Below, one piece after another: positions 59,597-64,000 of a DNA stretch of 64,000 nucleotides. Both the position numbers and the translations under genes were made by a program. The notes under the pieces are model-generated. The model was not told the DNA's origin and did no database searches. It saw nothing but the letters and a program-made list of their open reading frames with translations. The DNA comes from Hormiphora californensis (Eukaryota; Ctenophora; Tentaculata; Cydippida; Pleurobrachiidae): the NCBI GenBank assembly GCA_020137815.1, contig CM035350.1, positions 5,896,180-5,960,179 on the forward strand, in the 5' to 3' direction. The stretch's first letter is position 1, and every line of letters starts with the position of its first letter.

Positions 59597-59838
59597 AACC
59601 TCTGAAGTTTTTTCCCTGTAACTCTTTTTTTGGAAGTTGAAAATACGTAAAAATGGGTATTTCTATGTTTTAAGATTTATATTGGATGCATGTATGTACT
59701 TATATGTATATCCCAGTGCGGTAAGGCGTAGCGTTACTTGCCTTGTTCGACCCTCCTTCCCCTCGCCCCGTGTTACATGCGGCTTGGGAAGATGTTATCA
59801 AGTAAATCTGTTGGTATGTATCTTCAATGAGCGAATTA

Positions 59839-60028
59839 TTGTTTATTTGAGTGAGAGATTTTAAATTTATTTATTACCAACCCCAACACCGGGGGCAAAT
59901 GATCGAACCCAATGTGTATGAGACTCACTGCGATTAACTCTACACATAGTTACCCCCTTTCTCTCTTCGGCAGCTTCTCCTCGGCTGTTGAAAAGTGATG
60001 CCAATCGATGTTGGGGTTCGTGAAAAAA
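59839..60028. mobile_element. Solo LINE 3' tail, second copy
   Basis: From TGTTTATTTGAGTGAGAGAT to GATGTTGGGGTTCGTGAAAA it matches the 3' UTR of the LINE fragment at 45115-45300 at nearly every base, including ACCCCAACACCGGGGGCAAA. No coding part is present, so it is a severely 5'-truncated insertion between GTPases D and E. Confidence 0.85.
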
Positions 60029-60188
60029 ATGAAAAGATTCAATGAGCGTTCCCTATCTAGCAGTTTTTAAGCATAATATAACAATTTTGTACAATTTGCA
60101 GCCTGTTTGACTCTTTGAAACTGTTTGTGTCTAATCTGTTTGGTTTTTCTTTCTATGAATGAAAGTCTTTTCGTAGGATCGATAAAAT

Positions 60189-60759
60189 ATGACTGGTAAT
60201 GATGATTCAACCGTGGTTAAGATTGTCCTTCTTGGTCACTACACTATGGGAAAGCACTCCCTTCTTTATAGATTCTGTCACGATACCTTCAACTCAGAGA
60301 CATGTGGTGTCGAGGAAATAAAAATAAAAAACATTGTGTGTAACGGTGAAAAGTTTCGTATTCAATTTTTAAAGCCGATTGGTGGTGAGCGATTTCATAC
60401 CATCAGGCATTGCTATTATCCGGGGAGCTGGTGCCATACTTGTTTTAGCTGACATAACTGACTTCGGGAACTTCAGGGACGCTGAGAAATATTGGTGGCC
60501 TGAACTCCAGCAGTATGCTCCTGAAGTTCCTGTGATTTTGGTGGGTTCAAAGGTGGACTTGAGGGATGAGAACAGTGTGAGTTTTGAGGAGGGTCGTCAG
60601 ATGGCAGAAAGGATCGGAGCAGCTTGCTATATGGAGTGTTCGGCTCTTACTGGAGAGGGGGTGAATGAAATTTTGGATCACGCCATGGAAATTCGAAATA
60701 TTCCACCAACTACCAACAGAGAAGCAGTAAAGTCAAGGAAAAGATGCTTAATTTTGTAA
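60189..60759 (+). pseudogene. Rho-like GTPase E with a one-base frameshift
   Basis: The first frame (60189-60452) reads MTGNDDSTVVKIVLLGHYTM with G1 GHYTMGKHS (Thr17 changed to His) and G3 FLKPIGGERFHTIRHCYYPG (Asp57 lost). The second frame continues GAGAILVLADITDFG...YWWPELQQYAPEVPVILVGS and ends SRKRCLIL. The shift falls at a GGGG run near 60420; one G fewer would join the halves. It is either a true pseudogene or a homopolymer error. Apart from that the locus is intact, with G4 and G5 (ECSALTGEG) and a CaaL tail. Confidence 0.7.
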
Positions 60760-60961
60760 AGATTTTTTTATAGTTTTTGGGATTGCATCTACAAAATATT
60801 CTATTCAACCTTTTTTTCGTGCTAAAATTTCTCTAGGACGAATAGTTTCTGGCATCAGAGCAGTTGCATAAAATTAATACCCTTTTTTTAAAAACATTTT
60901 AAGCTTTTAAAACAAATTTTTTTTCATCATTTCATTTTTTGTACAGAATAGGCACTGACAT

Positions 60962-61519
60962 ATGGCTGTGCCAAAACCCAGGATAAAAATTGTACTGGTT
61001 GGCCAAACGGGATGTGGTCAAACAAGTCTTCTTCATCGACTGTATGGCGCCCCTTTTCCACCTACCGGCACTCCAACCATTTTTGATATCCGTTCTAGAA
61101 TTTGGACCGGGAAAGATGGTCAGAAAGTTTGGTGGGCTGCTTGGGACACATCTAGTAGTGGTAATGATAAACTCCGGCCACTCTGCTATCCAGAAACAAC
61201 AGTTTTTCTTATTGTTGTGAACATTTCTGAACCAAAAGAGCTATATATATCTATTGCTAAATCAAGGTGGAGAAATGAACTGAAGCATCATTGTCCTGAT
61301 GTTCCTGTGATTTTGGTGGGTTCAAAGGTGGACTTGAGGGATGAAAACAGTTTTAGTTTTGAGGAAGGTCGTCAGATGGCAGAAAGGATCGGAGCAGCGT
61401 GCTATATAGAGTGTTCAGCTCTTACTGGAAAGGGCGTGAATGAGGTTTTTGTTCAAGGTGTCGAACTATCGATTTTTCATCTTAACAATTTACATCGGAA
61501 GAAATGCATTGTTTTATAA
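60962..61519 (+). CDS. Atypical Rho-like GTPase F with altered P-loop Lys
   Basis: 185 aa, intronless. G1 is GQTGCGQTS: the invariant P-loop Lys that holds the nucleotide phosphates is Gln. Switch I is GTPTIFDIRS with Thr present. G3 is AWDTSSSGNDKLRPLCYPE, with no Gly60-Gln61. G4 and G5 are VGSKVDLRDENSFSFEEGRQ and ECSALTGKG. The tail is LHRKKCIVL, a CaaL box. Without the Lys, nucleotide binding should be weak, so this may be a pseudo-GTPase that still anchors to membranes. Confidence 0.83.
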   Translation: MAVPKPRIKIVLVGQTGCGQTSLLHRLYGAPFPPTGTPTIFDIRSRIWTGKDGQKVWWAAWDTSSSGNDKLRPLCYPETTVFLIVVNISEPKELYISIAKSRWRNELKHHCPDVPVILVGSKVDLRDENSFSFEEGRQMAERIGAACYIECSALTGKGVNEVFVQGVELSIFHLNNLHRKKCIVL

Positions 61520-61816
61520 ATATGCTTTTGTAAATACTGAGTTAATTTTAATTATGATTTTGTTTATTATCAATTTTTGTTCAAATACATAAAAAATGCA
61601 GATTTTCCCCCTAAGATGTGTCAGACCCCAAATTTGTAATGCCGCAGCCCACACCAACAGAATTTAGATACTAACTGGCCATATCCCTTGGCTTGCTTGA
61701 CCCTCTATCCCCCCTCTATATAACCTCTTCAAAATCGTATGCTGGCCTAAAAATTACCTTTCAACTTTTTCTTTGTTAGGTAATGTAAACCCTGTATATC
61801 CAATATTCCACTAGCG

Positions 61817-62404
61817 ATGGTAAATCATCATGTTAATGATGTTTGGAATCCAGATTGGCCAGCTCTTAAATTTGTTGCAGTTGGTTCCGGTGCTATGGGT
61901 AAAACGTGTATGCTGATTCGCTACTTCAGAAAGGAATTTCCCGAGAAATACATCCCCACGGTCTATGATAACCACAATACCCACGTGGCGGGGTGTGATG
62001 GTAAAATGTACAACATGTCATGTTGGGATACGGGCGGTGGAGAAGACTATCACGTGTTACGTCCTCTTTCATATCCCGACACCCATGCGTTTCTGTTACT
62101 TAATTCTGTTGAGTACAAAGACCAATTAGAATCTATTGAAACTTATTGGTGGCCAGAGTTGAAGCATCATTGTCCTGGAGTTCCTGTGATTTTGGTGGGT
62201 TCAAAGGTGGACTTGAGGGATGAAAAAAGTTCGAGTTTTGAGGAAGGTCGTCAGATGGCAAAAAAGATTAAAGCAGCGTGCTATATGGAGTGTTCTTCAA
62301 AAGAGAATATTGGAGTTACCGAAGTTTTTCAAGAAGCAATTAGACTGGGTGCCGAATACCAAGCTACCAAAAAGAACAAAAAGAAAAGGTGTAATTTACT
62401 TTAA
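61817..62404 (+). CDS. Atypical Rho-like GTPase G (intronless)
   Basis: 195 aa. G1 is GSGAMGKTC, switch I YIPTVYDNH keeps the Thr, and G3 is [20 protein letters not shown] without Gln61. G4 is VGSKVDLRDEKS and G5 ECSSKENIG. The tail is KKNKKKRCNLL. Its N-terminus MVNHHVNDVWNPDWPALKFV differs from the MxEDxFNPxWP pattern of B, D and H. Confidence 0.85.
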   Translation: MVNHHVNDVWNPDWPALKFVAVGSGAMGKTCMLIRYFRKEFPEKYIPTVYDNHNTHVAGCDGKMYNMSCWDTGGGEDYHVLRPLSYPDTHAFLLLNSVEYKDQLESIETYWWPELKHHCPGVPVILVGSKVDLRDEKSSSFEEGRQMAKKIKAACYMECSSKENIGVTEVFQEAIRLGAEYQATKKNKKKRCNLL

Positions 62405-62456
62405 ACCATTTATTTTATTATTATTTGAAGTTAAAGAATAATGGGTTTTGTTACAG

Positions 62457-62593
62457 CTTTTTGGCCTAAAAACGGTAATTGGCGCTGAAAAAAATCGAGA
62501 AAAACCATTCCGCCATAGGGGTGGCGGAATGGTTTTTCTCCAAAATTTGCTCGATTTTTTTTCAGCACCAATTACCGTTTTTAGGCCAAAAAG
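62457..62593. mobile_element. 137-bp hairpin element
   Basis: CTTTTTGGCCTAAAAACGGT at the left mirrors ACCGTTTTTAGGCCAAAAAG at the right, and GAGAAAAACCATTCCGCC pairs with GGCGGAATGGTTTTTCTC around ATAGGGGT. Lies just past the stop codon of GTPase G. Confidence 0.9.
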
Positions 62594-62680
62594 TCAATGT
62601 TTTTATTGTTTGAGGTATGGGTTTTCGAATTTTGGCGGAGCGAGAGCGAAGTCCAGATAATTTTGAATTTTGAAGTTTTG

Positions 62681-62812
62681 ACAAATGAAAAACAAGTGGT
62701 TTTTTTTTTCAAACAATTGTTTCACTACCAGCGGTAGATCATCAGACTGATGATCTACCGCTGGTAGTGAAACAATTGTTTAGGAAAAAAAAACCACTTG
62801 TTTTTCATTTGT
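62681..62812. mobile_element. 132-bp near-perfect hairpin element
   Basis: ACAAATGAAAAACAAGTGGT and AACAATTGTTTCACTACCAG on the left are mirrored exactly on the right; the arms meet at ATCATCAGACTGATGAT with almost no loop. Confidence 0.92.
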
Positions 62813-63129
62813 TTTCTGCTCTCGGTCCTGGATTGATTGAGCTCTCTCGTGTGATTCGAATACTCACTTTGAAGTTTTGAAGTTTTGATTGAAATTTTGG
62901 CCAAAATTTCAGCCCCCACCCCCTGTTCCTCCACCCCTGCGTTGATAACTTTTTCGAAACGATTTGCGATAAAAATGATAGCTTATTATGTGTCCAAGTG
63001 TGAAATTGTTTGTATGACCGGCCCTGATGACAAACTTGTTTAACTTTACCGTACACAAGTATCCTTGGTAAATTTCCTAATAACTATTTATGCATTTATT
63101 TAAAGACATCTTTCTTCCACTAGAAAGCG

Positions 63130-63708
63130 ATGGATGAAGATGAGTTTAATCCAGATTGGCCTACTCTGAAATTTATTGCAGTTGGACGTGGTGCGATGGG
63201 TAAAACCTGTATGCTGATTCGCTACTTTAAAAATGAATTCCCTGAGATATACGTCCCCACTGTTTATGATAACACTATAAAACATGTGGAGTGTGATGGT
63301 AAAATGTACAATGTGACATGTTGGGATACGGGTGGTGGAGAAGACTATGATAGGCTACGACCTCTGTCTTATCCTGACACAGATGTATTTCTGCTACTGA
63401 GTGCTGTGAATTATAAAGACGAGTTTGAAGATATTGAAACTTATTGGTGGCCAGAGTTGAGGCATCATTGTCCTGAAGTTCCTGTGATTTTGGTGGGTTC
63501 AAAGGTGGACTTGAGGGATGAGAACAGTTTGAGTTTTGAGGAGGGTCGTAAGATGGCAGAAAGGATTAAAGCAGCCTGCTATATGGAGTGTTCGTCAAAA
63601 GATGACATTGGAGTTACCGAGGTTTTTCAAGAAGCAATTAGATTCGGCGCTGAATACCAAGCTACCAAAAAGAACAAAAAGAAAAAGAAAGGATGTTGTT
63701 TACTATAA
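63130..63708 (+). CDS. Atypical Rho-like GTPase H (intronless)
   Basis: 192 aa, the last complete locus in the window. G1 is GRGAMGKTC, switch [10 protein letters not shown], and G3 [20 protein letters not shown] (no Gln61). G4 is VGSKVDLRDENS and G5 ECSSKDDIG. The tail is KKNKKKKKGCCLL, polybasic with two Cys and CaaL. The upstream spacer 62945-63045 recurs after the gene at 63728-63832. Confidence 0.85.
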   Translation: MDEDEFNPDWPTLKFIAVGRGAMGKTCMLIRYFKNEFPEIYVPTVYDNTIKHVECDGKMYNVTCWDTGGGEDYDRLRPLSYPDTDVFLLLSAVNYKDEFEDIETYWWPELRHHCPEVPVILVGSKVDLRDENSLSFEEGRKMAERIKAACYMECSSKDDIGVTEVFQEAIRFGAEYQATKKNKKKKKGCCLL

Positions 63709-64000
63709 ATCTTTTTTATTGGTCTTTGTTAACTTTTTCGGAACGATTTGCGATAAAAATGATAGCTTTGTGTCCAAGTGTTTTGAAATTTTTGTATGGC
63801 CGGCTCTAGTGACAAACTTGTGTGAAACCCGATAGTTGATTTATCAGTCGTTTGAACATTTTACGCGCACACGTTAACTGCGAGATGGGGGATTTAACAC
63901 CCTGCTCGCTCTTTATCAGACCAGTGCCCATTTTCACGCGTTTCTCTTCATTTCCATAACATGCGTGTAAATTTCCAAGTAATGAAAATGTGTGTAAACA

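Overview
This is nuclear DNA of an animal. Genes have short introns with GT..AG borders, there are no operons or bacterial signals, and the gene set is metazoan: MDC1, NUP214, SAAL1, an M14A carboxypeptidase, a cathepsin-like protease, an SLC18-like transporter and Rho GTPases. The compact layout, nested genes, very abundant GA/CT microsatellites, foldback elements and old non-LTR fragments suggest an early-branching marine invertebrate, perhaps a sponge. That taxonomic call is an inference and is not proven here.

Region 1 (1-5.2 kb): minus-strand exons of a NUP214-like nucleoporin and of SAAL1, separated by a 100-base assembly gap, then a 46-bp minisatellite and two unassigned plus-strand exons. 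Region 2 (5.2-10.3 kb): mostly microsatellites and poor-quality consensus, plus a foldback element carrying a tRNA-like sequence. Region 3 (10.8-13.6 kb): a six-exon, four-finger C2H2 zinc-finger gene. Region 4 (13.8-17.3 kb): a palindrome and two long foldback elements. Region 5 (17.5-38.8 kb): a two-exon basic-protein gene that hosts a cysteine protease gene in its intron, and next to it an approximately 17.8-kb minus-strand gene that I identify as MDC1. MDC1 has an N-terminal TQ motif, an FHA domain, an S/P/K repeat region and a C-terminal tandem BRCT. Its introns hold a carboxypeptidase A gene and two tandem small cysteine-rich secreted-protein genes, all on the opposite strand. Region 6 (39.5-45.3 kb): an SLC18-like transporter with a LINE ORF1 remnant in its last intron, an intronless conserved gene of unknown function, and a 3' fragment of a LINE ORF2. 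Region 7 (45.7-49.3 kb): an intron-containing Rho/Rac-type GTPase and a six-exon macrodomain/PARG-like gene with a near-1-kb foldback element in its last intron.

Region 8 (50.6-64 kb) is the most unusual part. Ten intronless Rho-like GTPase loci lie head to tail on the plus strand. None of the complete copies has the catalytic switch-II glutamine, several have altered P-loops, and two loci are broken. All carry a nearly identical block of about 150 bp around the G4-G5 motifs on top of strongly diverged N-terminal halves, which points to gene conversion. Most keep a geranylgeranylation-type CaaL tail. Foldback elements fill most spacers and in several cases end just upstream of a start codon. 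The array looks like a retrocopied Rho gene that expanded in tandem and became a family of atypical, probably GTPase-deficient switches. It probably continues past the window edge.
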